Of a DNA stretch of 64,000 bases, positions 55,268 to 63,886 are shown in pieces. Both the position numbers and the translations under genes were made by a program. Each line of letters begins with the position of its first letter. Positions within the stretch are counted from its first letter, which is position 1. This DNA is from Methylocystis sp. SC2 (GTDB lineage: Bacteria > Pseudomonadota > Alphaproteobacteria > Rhizobiales > Beijerinckiaceae). Under the pieces are notes generated by a model. That model was not told where the DNA came from. It ran no database searches and saw only the letters and a program-made list of their open reading frames with translations. The stretch covers positions 3,628,501 to 3,692,500 of the forward strand of contig NC_018485.1 in assembly GCF_000304315.1 (NCBI RefSeq). The letters run 5' to 3'.

Positions 55268-56211
55268 GAAACGCGCGCCTCGCCCGGGATGAAAGCGTCG
55301 AAGCCGCGCCAGAACTGACTGCGAAACTCGTCGCGCTCCATCATCAGTTCATGCTTGGCGCCGGGGACCATCGCGAGAACGCCGCTGTCGAGATTTTGAG
55401 CAAAACGCTCGATGGCGCCGTTAGAGACGATCATCTCGCGACCGCAGCCGAACATCAGGATGGTCGCGCGGATGCTTCGGGCGTAGTCGGGCGATTCGAA
55501 GCCCCTCATGAGACGGAAGGCGGCGTTGACCCAGCCGATCGTCGGATCGCCGATGGCGAGCTGCGGCGCCTCCCTGAGAATGGCGGCGTTTCGTTCGAAG
55601 CGGACGCGATCGGTGGTCAGCAGATTGCGTTCGAAGGGCTTCTCGATAAAGGAGGCGCCGGTTCCGCCCGGAATGTACATGCCGCCCAGTCCGCACATGT
55701 CGAGCGTGTCGGCGAGCCAGCGCGAGGCGCGCGGAAACCGCAGATTGGCGAGGTCGATCATGGGGGCGGTCAGCACGAAGCGCTGGAACGGCGTTTTTCC
55801 TGCATGCGCCGCGTCCAGCAGGATGGCCGCGCCCATGGAATGGGCGAGCGCGAACCAGGGCTTCGGCCGGTCGCTCAACACCTGGGAGATGAAAACCTCC
55901 AGATCGCGTTGATATTGCGAGAAATCGTCGATGTGGCCCTTACGCGGGTCGGCGAGCTCGCGCTCCGAGCCGGCTTGGCCGCGCCAATCGAGCGCCACCA
56001 CGTCGAGGCGGCGGCTGCGCAAATCCTCGATGGTCTCGAAATATTTTTCGATAAATTCATTGTGGCCCTGAAACAGCGCCACCGTGCCGCGCGCTCTCTC
56101 GCTGCAGGGAAAAGCGGCGGCGCGCAATCGCCGGCCGTCCCGCGTCTTCAGGGTGTAAACGGCGGCGCCCTCGGGGATCGGGTTGCCGGGCGACGCGACA
56201 AGTTCTCGCAT
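55264..56211 (-). CDS. pldB: alpha/beta-hydrolase, PldB-like lysophospholipase
   Basis: A 315-residue alpha/beta hydrolase. The nucleophile elbow is LAHSMGAAI; HNEFIEKYFETIEDL (oxyanion/entry loop) and DWRGQAGSERELADPRKGHI fit the PldB/monoglyceride-lipase group; the catalytic His is in PGAKHELMMERDE near the end. Likely acts on lysophospholipids or monoacylglycerols. It overlaps hisN by four bases. Confidence 0.82.
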   Translation of the reverse strand: MRELVASPGNPIPEGAAVYTLKTRDGRRLRAAAFPCSERARGTVALFQGHNEFIEKYFETIEDLRSRRLDVVALDWRGQAGSERELADPRKGHIDDFSQYQRDLEVFISQVLSDRPKPWFALAHSMGAAILLDAAHAGKTPFQRFVLTAPMIDLANLRFPRASRWLADTLDMCGLGGMYIPGGTGASFIEKPFERNLLTTDRVRFERNAAILREAPQLAIGDPTIGWVNAAFRLMRGFESPDYARSIRATILMFGCGREMIVSNGAIERFAQNLDSGVLAMVPGAKHELMMERDEFRSQFWRGFDAFIPGEARVS

Positions 56212-56289
56212 GGGATCTCCTCGGCGCTCTCAGGCCGAATCTTCGCGCCAGGATAATGCATTTTGGCGACAAGGCCGAACGGCGCCGTT

Positions 56290-56856
56290 TCAGTCGGCGC
56301 AGAAAGCGGCGAGGCGTTGCGGCTCGGCGAAGTTCATTCTGCCGTTGACGATGGCGTCGACGCGTCCGGACGCGCCGATGAAATAGTGGAGAGGGGTGAC
56401 GACGGCGCCGTCGGCCATAGCGCCATAGAAGGCCCGAGCGCTCATGGCTTTCGACACGTCCGTCCTCGTGGAATCGCCAACGCGAAAGATCTTCCACGGC
56501 AGGCCGTAGGTTTTAAACTTCGCCGCATCCTTGGGATAATCGCTCGCGCGCGCCGAAACGAAGACGATGTTCCAGCGCTCCGGGCAGGCCTCGGCGATCG
56601 CCTTGAAGCCTTTCATTTCGGCGAGACAATTCGGACACCAATACGCCCACAGGCTGACAAGCGTCGGCCGGCCATTCGCCATCAGCGCGCGCAGATCGAG
56701 CGGCGCGCCATGTGCGCCGACAAGTTCGACCTCCCTCAAAGAGGCCTTCATTTCGTCCTCGGTGACGGCGCGCGGCGCATTCGTCCCGATGATCTCGGCG
56801 TGCGCCGACGCAAGCGTGGCGCACAGCGAAGCACTAATAATAAGGAGTCGTCGCAT
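56290..56856 (-). CDS. periplasmic thioredoxin-like protein (TlpA/ResA type)
   Basis: A 188-residue exported thioredoxin-fold protein: signal peptide to about residue 20 (ASAHA), then LVSLWAYWCPNCLAEMKGF with the redox pair Cys74-Cys77 (WCPNC). ATG 56856 starts a normal signal peptide. It is the last gene of a unit whose first genes are a DUF2946 protein and a copper-type TonB receptor, 60 bases after the receptor. It may reduce a disulfide or metal-binding thiols in that uptake pathway; inference. Confidence 0.8.
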   Translation of the reverse strand: MRRLLIISASLCATLASAHAEIIGTNAPRAVTEDEMKASLREVELVGAHGAPLDLRALMANGRPTLVSLWAYWCPNCLAEMKGFKAIAEACPERWNIVFVSARASDYPKDAAKFKTYGLPWKIFRVGDSTRTDVSKAMSARAFYGAMADGAVVTPLHYFIGASGRVDAIVNGRMNFAEPQRLAAFCAD

Positions 56857-56916
56857 CAGAACGTCCGAGAACAGGCGGCGCAACGGCGCGCCGCCTTGCA
56901 AGATAGCATGCCGCGG

Positions 56917-59343
56917 TCAGAACCTTACGGTGAGGCCAGCGTAAAAATTGCGGCCCATGCCGGGCACCTGACGCACGCTCGCAAGACCCACATTGCGTCC
57001 GAACAGGAAGGCGTTGCGCGAATAGTTCGTTAAATCGAATCCGCCAAGCGGCAACGAGTAAAGCGCGTCGGTGACATTGTCGACGCCGAGGTCAATCCGC
57101 ATATTGCTCCAGTCATAGGCGGCGCGCAGATTGAGCAGCGCATATGCCGGGGTCGTAAACTCGCCCTTGTTGGCCGACACGTGATCCTTGGGCGCGACGA
57201 GTTGCGTTTCGGCGGCCATGCTCAATCCGCCAATCTGGTGCTCGAGCGCGATGCGCGCATTGGCCGGCATCAGGTTCCACAGACCATCGCCCTTCTTGAT
57301 CAAGAAGGACGCGGCAGAGCACAAGCCGTTGCCCGGCAGACAATATTGCGGATTGCCGATGTCGAGATTTCGTCCATAGACGAAACTGACGACGCCGACC
57401 GCCTGCAGTCTGCCGTATTCGGGCGATTCATGCAGCTTCACTCGGCCCGAGCCATCGACGCCATAGAGCTCCGCCCTGAAATTGCGGAACTGCATGATCT
57501 GAAAAATATAGGAATTCGCCACCGGGAAGGTGTTGAAGGTCCCGCCGGTTCTCGCGCCGTCGATATAGTTCTCGACATAGGTGTAGAAGGGCGAGATCCG
57601 CGCTTCCCAATTGTTGGCGCCGGACATGTCGCGCCACGCGCCGGTGAATGCGACATTGTGCGCCACTTCCGGCTTCAGATTGAGGTTGCCGGTATAGCCA
57701 TTGCCGTCGCCGAACCAGTTGAACATCGCCGTGAACGGGCCCGCCACCGGCCAGGTGTAGCGTTCATAGAGATTGGGCGAGCGCGTCTTGCGCGAATAGC
57801 CGAACTCGTAAAGGCTGCCGGGCTCCGGCTCGTAGCGCGCCAGAGCGGTCATGTCGAAATTGATGTCGGTGCGCGCGCGATTTTGCGCGTTGAAGATATT
57901 GACCGCCAAATTATTCGCGCGGGCGATCAAAGGCGTGTTGGGGAAGACGAAGGGCGTGTAGCTCTGGCCAGGACCAGTGTCCATCCAGACGATGTCGTTG
58001 CGCACGCCGATCAGGCTCGACCACTGAACTGTCCAGCGGCGCTCCCATTCGGCATAGGTTCCGACGCGATTGCGCTGGCCGCCGTTGATGTTCACATTCG
58101 CGAAAGGCCGGCTCAAACTGCCGGGCGGCGTGGCGAACCCCTGCGTGAAGCCGGTGAGATCGGAAGGCCAATAGTCCTGCAGCCGATAGCCGTGGAACTC
58201 GTTGCCGATGCGGAAGAGATCCTGTTCGCTGTATGGAATTTCCGCTTTTACCGAATAGCCGAAGTCGCGGCCGAGCGCGATCATCGGGTGATTGAGCCAG
58301 AATCTGTCCTCCAGGAATCCCATCTTGTGGAAGACCTGATGCCAGTAGGCGCGCGCCTCCAGCGTGCCCCATTCGAAGGCGCCCTTGTAGAGGGCGTCCA
58401 GCGAATAGGAGCGATTGCGCGTCATATCCATGCGCTGGTTCGGAAAGCCCTGATAGGGGATGTTCTGATAAGCGCCGCGGAAGGTGAACAGATGCCCTTC
58501 ATTCTGGTAGCCGAGCGTGACGGCGTGATTCTCGGACATGAAGTTCGTTGAGAGAACTTTGTCGCCGTTGCCGCCGGCGTGATAGTTCGTCGCGCGCTGC
58601 CAGGAGCCATTGTAGAGCAGGCTCCAATGGTCGTTGGCCATGTTGATGTTCGCTGAAACGCCGACGCCATTGTTGTTGCCGCGGAAGAAGGCGGAAACTG
58701 TTCCCGTCGCCAGCACTTCATTGTTGGGGCCAAAGCGCAGCGTTCCCGGAATCGGCAGCGGCAAATAGGGAACGGGCGGGTAGGGGCTCGCGGCGACGAT
58801 CGGCGATACAGGGGCGCCGCCCGGCGCAACGCCGCCCGGCGCGACGACCGGCGTCGCAAAGACCGGCGATTTCGGCGTGACGAGGATCGAGCCGCCGATC
58901 GAATCGCCGCCTTTGCTGACTGACGAGACCGCGGTCACGATTTCAACCCGACCGATCGTGTTGGGATCGGTGTAGCTCAACGGCGAATTCATGTGATTGG
59001 CGCAGGAAGACGTGGCCTGCACGCCGCCGACGACGATCTTCAGCCGATCGTCGGCGAGTCCGCGGATCGCGGGGATGCCGGAGACGCCGCCGCCCGTCTG
59101 CACGCTGACGCCCGGCTGATGCTCGAGAAGCTTCGCGGTATCCGTCTCCGGCGGCTTCTCCTCGACGATTTCTTTTTGGGTGACGACGGTCTCGTCGGCC
59201 TTATCCGGCGGCGGCGTGGTTGGCGCCCTCTGCGCCGCGCCGACGACGATCTGCGGAAGAGAGACTTGCGCCTTGGCGGCCGCAAGCGAGGCGAGGATCA
59301 ACGCGCAAGCGCTTGCGCCGCGCAGCAGGACGGGACGGTACAT
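56917..59343 (-). CDS. TonB-dependent copper receptor, OprC/NosA-like
   Basis: An 808-residue outer-membrane protein: signal peptide (to about Lys-Ala-Gln at 26), a plug domain (about 50-160) and a 22-strand barrel ending in the outer-membrane terminus YAGLTVRF. In the plug, SSCANHMNSPLSYTDP places Cys114-x2-His117-Met118; this Cys-x3-Met element binds copper in OprC and NosA. The plug also carries a Pro/Gly-rich insert near 160-190. It should import copper across the outer membrane. Flanked by a DUF2946 gene upstream and a thioredoxin-like gene downstream, all on one strand. A general siderophore role is the alternative. Confidence 0.85.
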   Translation of the reverse strand: MYRPVLLRGASACALILASLAAAKAQVSLPQIVVGAAQRAPTTPPPDKADETVVTQKEIVEEKPPETDTAKLLEHQPGVSVQTGGGVSGIPAIRGLADDRLKIVVGGVQATSSCANHMNSPLSYTDPNTIGRVEIVTAVSSVSKGGDSIGGSILVTPKSPVFATPVVAPGGVAPGGAPVSPIVAASPYPPVPYLPLPIPGTLRFGPNNEVLATGTVSAFFRGNNNGVGVSANINMANDHWSLLYNGSWQRATNYHAGGNGDKVLSTNFMSENHAVTLGYQNEGHLFTFRGAYQNIPYQGFPNQRMDMTRNRSYSLDALYKGAFEWGTLEARAYWHQVFHKMGFLEDRFWLNHPMIALGRDFGYSVKAEIPYSEQDLFRIGNEFHGYRLQDYWPSDLTGFTQGFATPPGSLSRPFANVNINGGQRNRVGTYAEWERRWTVQWSSLIGVRNDIVWMDTGPGQSYTPFVFPNTPLIARANNLAVNIFNAQNRARTDINFDMTALARYEPEPGSLYEFGYSRKTRSPNLYERYTWPVAGPFTAMFNWFGDGNGYTGNLNLKPEVAHNVAFTGAWRDMSGANNWEARISPFYTYVENYIDGARTGGTFNTFPVANSYIFQIMQFRNFRAELYGVDGSGRVKLHESPEYGRLQAVGVVSFVYGRNLDIGNPQYCLPGNGLCSAASFLIKKGDGLWNLMPANARIALEHQIGGLSMAAETQLVAPKDHVSANKGEFTTPAYALLNLRAAYDWSNMRIDLGVDNVTDALYSLPLGGFDLTNYSRNAFLFGRNVGLASVRQVPGMGRNFYAGLTVRF

Positions 59344-59403
59344 GGGATGAGTTCTCCTGATCCGCCGGCGAACGGCGGTTGAAACGGTGTGTGTTTTGTT
59401 TCG

Positions 59404-59814
59404 TCAGGAGAGCGCGGGAGGCGCGCGCGAGCGCGTTTCGCCCGGCCGGCGCCGTTCGCGCGGTTCAAAGGGCCAGGCGTCGAAAAAGACAAGCGGCGTT
59501 GGCGGCTGTTCGAGCCGCGCGATCGGCGGCCTTTCGGAAATGAAAGGCGGAGTTCCGATCGGGCAGGCGCCGCAGTGCGCGTGCCAGCCATGCGCCGGCG
59601 TGCGGCCCGGCGCCGTCTCGTCCGCGGCGGGGTGACTGGCGACGCAGAACTCCTGCGTCGCCGACAGGGCCGCATGCGGCGCGATCGTCGTCTGCAACAA
59701 AGCCGAAACGACGAAAAGCGTCGCGGCAAGAAAGGCGCGCAGGCCTTTCCGCCGTGCGCCCGTCTTTGCTGTCGTCGTTGAAGCCGAAGGTGACATGCCG
59801 CCGCGCCGATTCAT
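59404..59814 (-). CDS. DUF2946-family protein
   Basis: A 136-residue protein with one N-terminal hydrophobic segment (about 26-44, LRAFLAATLFVVSALLQ) and a Cys/His-rich element GWHAHCGACPIG near residue 80. DUF2946 proteins commonly lie next to copper-type TonB receptors; the Cys/His cluster suggests metal binding. ATG 59814; a TTG at 59823 is possible. First gene of the receptor unit, which diverges from the intact LuxR gene. Confidence 0.75.
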   Translation of the reverse strand: MNRRGGMSPSASTTTAKTGARRKGLRAFLAATLFVVSALLQTTIAPHAALSATQEFCVASHPAADETAPGRTPAHGWHAHCGACPIGTPPFISERPPIARLEQPPTPLVFFDAWPFEPRERRRPGETRSRAPPALS

Positions 59815-60066
59815 TTCGCGCAACTTAGCCGCTACGTTTTTCTCCGGTTCCCCCCGATCGGGAGGGCGCCGCTCGGCCTTTGCGTAAATTCTTGTCCTTG
59901 TTGCAGTTGCGCAACACAGTAGCTAAGCTGCGATGGAATGGCGTCCCGGTGTTTTTGCCGATTCTTCTAGGGGCTCCAGGGCAAAAGGACCTTTCGCTGC
60001 GGGGAAAGCGCCATCGCGAAGACCGGCTTTGCGAAGGTGTGGCGAGAGGTCGCACCGGGTGAAGAC

Positions 60067-61173
60067 ATGACCTCAACGAAAGATGCGGATGCGCGCGTCA
60101 TCGCGGCGATCAAAGCCGCGGGCGCCGAAGCGCAGCACTGGCCCGATACGCTCGACGAGATTGCGCGTTTCCTGGATGCGCGTTTTGCGGCGCTGCTGTT
60201 CGAAGACCGTTGTTCGGCGCTGTTGGAGCTCAAGCATTCGACGCGCGCCGAGAAAGCGTGGATCGTCGAATATCTGCGCAATCATCGCAAACTCGATCCC
60301 GTCAAGGCGCGAGTCCTGGCCGAGATTGGCGTCGGTCGGGCGTTCTCGTCGGAGGACTTCGTCTCGCGGGACGAGCTTCGTCACAGCGGCGCCTACCAGC
60401 GCTGGATGGCGCCCTTCGGCCTCGCCGATATGATCGGCGGCGTCATCCATCGCTCCGAGACGGGCGCTTGCCTCTTCGTCGCCTTTCGCGACGAGGCCGC
60501 AGGTCTTGTCGACATCGAGGCGAAGAGGCGTCTTGACGCGCTTCTGCCGCATCTCGCGAAGGCCATTGCGCGGCACAAGCCGGCGCCTGACACATCGGCT
60601 CTCGTCGAATTGTTCGAGGAGCTGACGTCGCCCGTGCTTGTCGTCGACAACAGGATGCGCGTCGTCCATCGGAATCGCAGCGCCGACGAGATGCTCGGCG
60701 AGGGCGATGCGCTGGCGATCTCCGGCGAAGCGCTGACAGTGCGCGATCCGCGCGCAAAGGAGGCTTTGGAGCGAGCGCTCGCCCAGATCGGCGGCGCCGA
60801 TGCGGAAGCCTTCGCGATCATGGTCAAACGCGGAGAGTCGCGCTGCTGCGTGATGCATGTGCTGCCGCTGTCGAAGGGGCTGTCGGCGCTGTTTCTGCGC
60901 AGGCTCGCCCTCAACGCCAGCGAAAGTGGAGCGGTCGCCGCGGGCGTGTTCGGCCTCACCGCCCGCGAGAGTTCGGTGCTGCTCGCCATCGCCGAAGTGG
61001 GCGGCGTCCCGGCCACGGCGCGCGCGCTTGGCCTGAGCGAGGGAACCGTCAAAGGCTATTTGAAAAGCATTTTCCAGAAGACCGGCGCCAGCCGGCAGGC
61101 GGATCTGGTCAGGCTTGTGCTTGCCCTCGAGTCGCCGTTCCGCGCGCCCGAGCGCCAATCGCTGCCCGCCTGA
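60067..61173 (+). CDS. LuxR-family transcriptional regulator
   Basis: A 368-residue regulator with a long helical sensor half (no recognisable ligand domain), a PAS-like stretch LTSPVLVVDNRMRVVHRN near residue 191, and a C-terminal LuxR DNA-binding domain: FGLTARESSVLLAIAEVGGV, then LGLSEGTVKGYLKSIFQKTG. It is the intact counterpart of the frameshifted gene at 12738. ATG 60067; no strong ribosome site. It diverges from the copper receptor unit and may regulate it; inference. Confidence 0.85.
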   Translation: MTSTKDADARVIAAIKAAGAEAQHWPDTLDEIARFLDARFAALLFEDRCSALLELKHSTRAEKAWIVEYLRNHRKLDPVKARVLAEIGVGRAFSSEDFVSRDELRHSGAYQRWMAPFGLADMIGGVIHRSETGACLFVAFRDEAAGLVDIEAKRRLDALLPHLAKAIARHKPAPDTSALVELFEELTSPVLVVDNRMRVVHRNRSADEMLGEGDALAISGEALTVRDPRAKEALERALAQIGGADAEAFAIMVKRGESRCCVMHVLPLSKGLSALFLRRLALNASESGAVAAGVFGLTARESSVLLAIAEVGGVPATARALGLSEGTVKGYLKSIFQKTGASRQADLVRLVLALESPFRAPERQSLPA

Positions 61174-61271
61174 AATTCTGTGTCGCCGACCCCGCCGGGC
61201 GCCTCTTGAACGACGCCGCAGGCCTTCCTAAATCGTTGCCAGCGCGGGCCGTAACGGACGCGCTAAGAGGC

Positions 61272-61322
61272 GCGGCGCGATAACGCTAGCGCGCCGCATG
61301 TCGCTCAACTGGAGGATATGTC
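61272..61322 (+). promoter_or_regulatory. ROSE-like RNA thermometer before hsp20
   Basis: Two hairpins precede the hsp20 start. The first is GCGGCGCG/CGCGCCGC (61272-61279 with 61290-61297). The second pairs ATGTCGCTC (61298-61306) with GGAGGATAT (61311-61319), hiding the ribosome site GGAGG; it contains UCGCU opposite AGGA with a G-G mismatch, the diagnostic feature of ROSE elements that control small heat-shock genes in Rhizobiales. Melting with heat would free translation. Assigned from pairing by eye, not folding software. Confidence 0.7.
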
Positions 61323-61787
61323 ATGCGTCAGTTCGATCTCTCTCCGCTGTACCGCCAGACCGTCGGCTTCGACCGTCTGTTCAACCTGCTCGATCAGGCC
61401 AGCGGCTTCGAGACGTCCCAAAGCTACCCGCCTTACAATATCGAGCGCACCGGCGAGAACGCCTATCGCGTGACCCTCGCGGTCGCGGGCTTCTCGCGCG
61501 AGGAACTCTCGGTCGAGACCAAGGAAAACACGCTGTCGGTGAAAGGCTCGAAAGAGCCGGCGCAGCCTTCCGACGGCCGCGAGGTCCTGCATCAGGGCAT
61601 CGCCGCCCGGGCGTTTGAGCGTCGGTTCCAGCTTGCCGACCACGTCGTCGTCACCGGCGCCAGCCTCGTCAACGGCTTGCTGCATGTGGATCTCGTGCGC
61701 GAGATTCCCGAGGCGCAGAAACCCCGCCGCATTGACATCGGCGTCGCCGCGCCGGCCGCGACGATCGTCGAGTCAAAGGCTGCCTAG
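61323..61787 (+). CDS. hsp20: small heat-shock protein Hsp20
   Basis: A 154-residue alpha-crystallin-domain chaperone of the IbpA type that holds unfolding proteins. Seen: FDLSPLYRQTVGFDRLFNLL N-terminus, YPPYNIERTGENAYRVTLAVAGF and SREELSVETKENTLSVKG, then AFERRFQLADHVVV and the LVNGLLHVDLVREIPE strand, with IGVAAP-like end (family motif I-x-I is weak). GGAGG precedes the ATG inside a ROSE-like hairpin. The stop codon TAG overlaps the first bases of the dispersed repeat at 61786. Confidence 0.93.
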   Translation: MRQFDLSPLYRQTVGFDRLFNLLDQASGFETSQSYPPYNIERTGENAYRVTLAVAGFSREELSVETKENTLSVKGSKEPAQPSDGREVLHQGIAARAFERRFQLADHVVVTGASLVNGLLHVDLVREIPEAQKPRRIDIGVAAPAATIVESKAA

Positions 61788-61898
61788 AGCGCTTCCCGAT
61801 CACGTGGAATCATGCGATCGATAAGGAATCGCTCAAAATCAAACCGTTGGAGCAGGTTCTCATCGAAAAGTCTGTCAACTTTTTCGGAACCTGCTCTA
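61786..61898 (+). repeat. dispersed two-hairpin repeat, copy 3
   Basis: Matches the copy at 27684 along its full length with scattered substitutions, several of which preserve pairing. It begins inside the hsp20 stop codon (TAGAGCGCTTCCCGATCACG) and ends TGCTCT. The inner A/T hairpin and the outer AGCAGGTTC/GAACCTGCT arms are kept. It forms the start of the hsp20 3' region, before the terminator. Confidence 0.9.
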
Positions 61899-61925
61899 AA
61901 GCCGGAAAGTTTGAGGAAAATGCCG

Positions 61926-61952
61926 GAGGCGCCCGTTCGGGCGCCTCTTTTT
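61926..61952 (+). terminator. terminator of hsp20
   Basis: A 9-bp stem GAGGCGCCC/GGGCGCCTC with loop GTTC, followed by TTTTTAT. It comes after the repeat copy, so the repeat would be part of the hsp20 transcript. It also borders the convergent stop at 61951. Confidence 0.85.
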
Positions 61953-63441
61953 ATCCGCCGGTCTTCGGCTTTGCGGCGTCCTCGGGCGTTTTCGCCGTCG
62001 CTGAACCCATCGGGGCGGAATTCGGCGGCGTCGACGCGGTCGGGGTCACGACAGTCGTGCCGCTTGCGCCCGGCGGCGGGACGATCGCCCGGCGCGAGAG
62101 GCCGCCGGCGGCGCGGGCGGCCGCTGCGCGCTTCGCAGGCATGGAGACGCCGTGCGGAGGCGCGGCGGGCTTTTCGGCGATCTGCGCCGCTGGCGCAGCG
62201 CTGGGCGCAACATCAGCCGAGACCGGCGCCGGCGATGTGGGGGCGCTTTCAGGGCTTTGCGGCGACTGCTGCGTCGCTTGCGCTTGCGGCGGCGTGCTGG
62301 CGGCCTCGGCGTTCGTCTGCCTCGAAGTTGGATCCGCCGCCGGCTTGTCGGCGGCGGGGTCCTTAGCGGCCTGCGTCGAAGGAGCCGCGCCAGAGTCCGC
62401 AGCCCTTTCTGCAGAGGCCGGCGCCGGCTGAGCTGAGCTTTCCGTGGCTGGCTGCGGCCCCTGGGCCGCTTGCGCCGGCGCTGCGGCGCTGGCTTCGTCG
62501 GCCTTCCGCTCCGACGGAGCCGAAGACGTGATCGGCTTGTCGCCGGCGGTCTTATCGGCTGTCGGCGCCGCAGGCGTCGCCGTTAAAGCTTGGCCTTTCT
62601 GCTCCGGGCTCGACGCCGGCGGCGTCTCGGCGCCCGACGTGGGCGCGGTCTTGGCGCTCTGAGCGTTCGGCTTGGGCTCCTGCGACTGGGCGGCGGTTGG
62701 CGCAGGGTTGGACTCGGTCGGCGCAGCCGCGGCGGGCGCCGGAGCAGGGGAGGCGGCGGGCGCGGCCGCCATCGGCGCCTCGGGTGGCGCTATGGGCTTC
62801 GTCGTCGGGGCGATTGCGCGCGAACTCTTCGACGCAGCGCTTTTCTGCGCCGCCCGAGCGCGCTGTTGGCTGGCGCCGTTCGGCGCCTTATCCGCCAAAG
62901 CTGCGCCGCCGGGCTGCTGGCGTCCGCGTTCCGCATCGGGGTAGCGGCCGGCGTCAAAGCCGCGAGCGGCCGGGCCGGGGCCGGCCGCCCCGGGACCGCC
63001 GGCGCCTGGGGACGGGTATGGAGCTCCGGCGGTCGACGGGGGCGCGCCATAAGCATCGCCGCCGGAAGGTCCGTAAGCGCCGCCATAGCGTGGCCCGCGA
63101 TCATACATCGGCGGAGGTCCAAGCCTCACCGCGCGCAAGATGCGGCCCTCGTAGGGGTCGATGATGAAGCGCATCTCGCCCTCGCGGCGACTGACGCCGG
63201 TGGCGACGACCTGATCACCACGGCGACCGAGCGGTCCAATGAGTCGATAGCCCTCGCGTCCAAGAATCGAGGCGACGGCCCGACGGGAGGCGAAGGCGGG
63301 CTCCTCCTCCGGGACCGGGGTGCGGTAGCTATAGGCGAACGGCCGAAAGAAAAACTGCGCGGCGGCGTGCTGCGGAGCGGCGGCGCTCGCCGCCAGCGCC
63401 AACGCGAACGGCAAAACCGCTTTCCCATTGAATGACCGCAT
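61951..63441 (-). CDS. exported Pro/Ala-rich protein
   Basis: A 496-residue protein: signal peptide (to about residue 28), a short folded region (about 35-110: AVASILGREGYRLIGPLGRR, GEMRFIIDPYEGRILRAVRL, PepSY-like in pattern), and then about 380 residues of low-complexity Ala/Pro/Ser/Thr sequence. Such tails occur in periplasmic spanning or cell-wall-interacting proteins. No catalytic motif. It is convergent with hsp20. Confidence 0.7.
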   Translation of the reverse strand: MRSFNGKAVLPFALALAASAAAPQHAAAQFFFRPFAYSYRTPVPEEEPAFASRRAVASILGREGYRLIGPLGRRGDQVVATGVSRREGEMRFIIDPYEGRILRAVRLGPPPMYDRGPRYGGAYGPSGGDAYGAPPSTAGAPYPSPGAGGPGAAGPGPAARGFDAGRYPDAERGRQQPGGAALADKAPNGASQQRARAAQKSAASKSSRAIAPTTKPIAPPEAPMAAAPAASPAPAPAAAAPTESNPAPTAAQSQEPKPNAQSAKTAPTSGAETPPASSPEQKGQALTATPAAPTADKTAGDKPITSSAPSERKADEASAAAPAQAAQGPQPATESSAQPAPASAERAADSGAAPSTQAAKDPAADKPAADPTSRQTNAEAASTPPQAQATQQSPQSPESAPTSPAPVSADVAPSAAPAAQIAEKPAAPPHGVSMPAKRAAAARAAGGLSRRAIVPPPGASGTTVVTPTASTPPNSAPMGSATAKTPEDAAKPKTGG

Positions 63442-63886
63442 TGATTCTTTCCTATCCAGCCCTCTCGGCGGCGCGGATGCTCTGACAACATTGCGGCGAG
63501 CATTGGACCGTCAACCGTCCAAAGTCCAAGCGGTTGCTTGTCACTTCAGCGTAAATCTGGCAGTAATTTAGCCCGCAGATATGTCAGTGTTGCTGACCTT
63601 AAGGCGGCGCGCGCTTTTGGAGCCTCTGTTCATTTTCACGGTCGCCGCTCGACACGCGCCGCGGCCAACGTAAATGAGAGGGCGCGCAAAGTGGCGCGTC
63701 CCTTGCCTTGCGCCTGGACGCAAGACGAGGACGCGCAGGTTTCGCGATCGTTGCGAAACCTGCGTTACAGGAATGCGAGAGTCGGGCTTCGACGATTTAG
63801 GTCACGCCTACGACAGTTTTATGGTTCGATGAGCGGGCGGGAGGGGCGCAGGAAAAGGCGCGCCGTCCTGTCGAGGAGACGCCGAA
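63442..63886 (+). promoter_or_regulatory. gltB upstream region with perfect hairpin
   Basis: 445 bases without a gene. A perfect 12-bp stem CGCAGGTTTCGC (63734-63745) with its complement (63753-63764) and a 7-base loop lies about 120 bases before gltB and is not followed by a U-run, so it may be a regulatory RNA element in the gltB leader. GAGGAGA precedes the gltB ATG. Confidence 0.5.
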
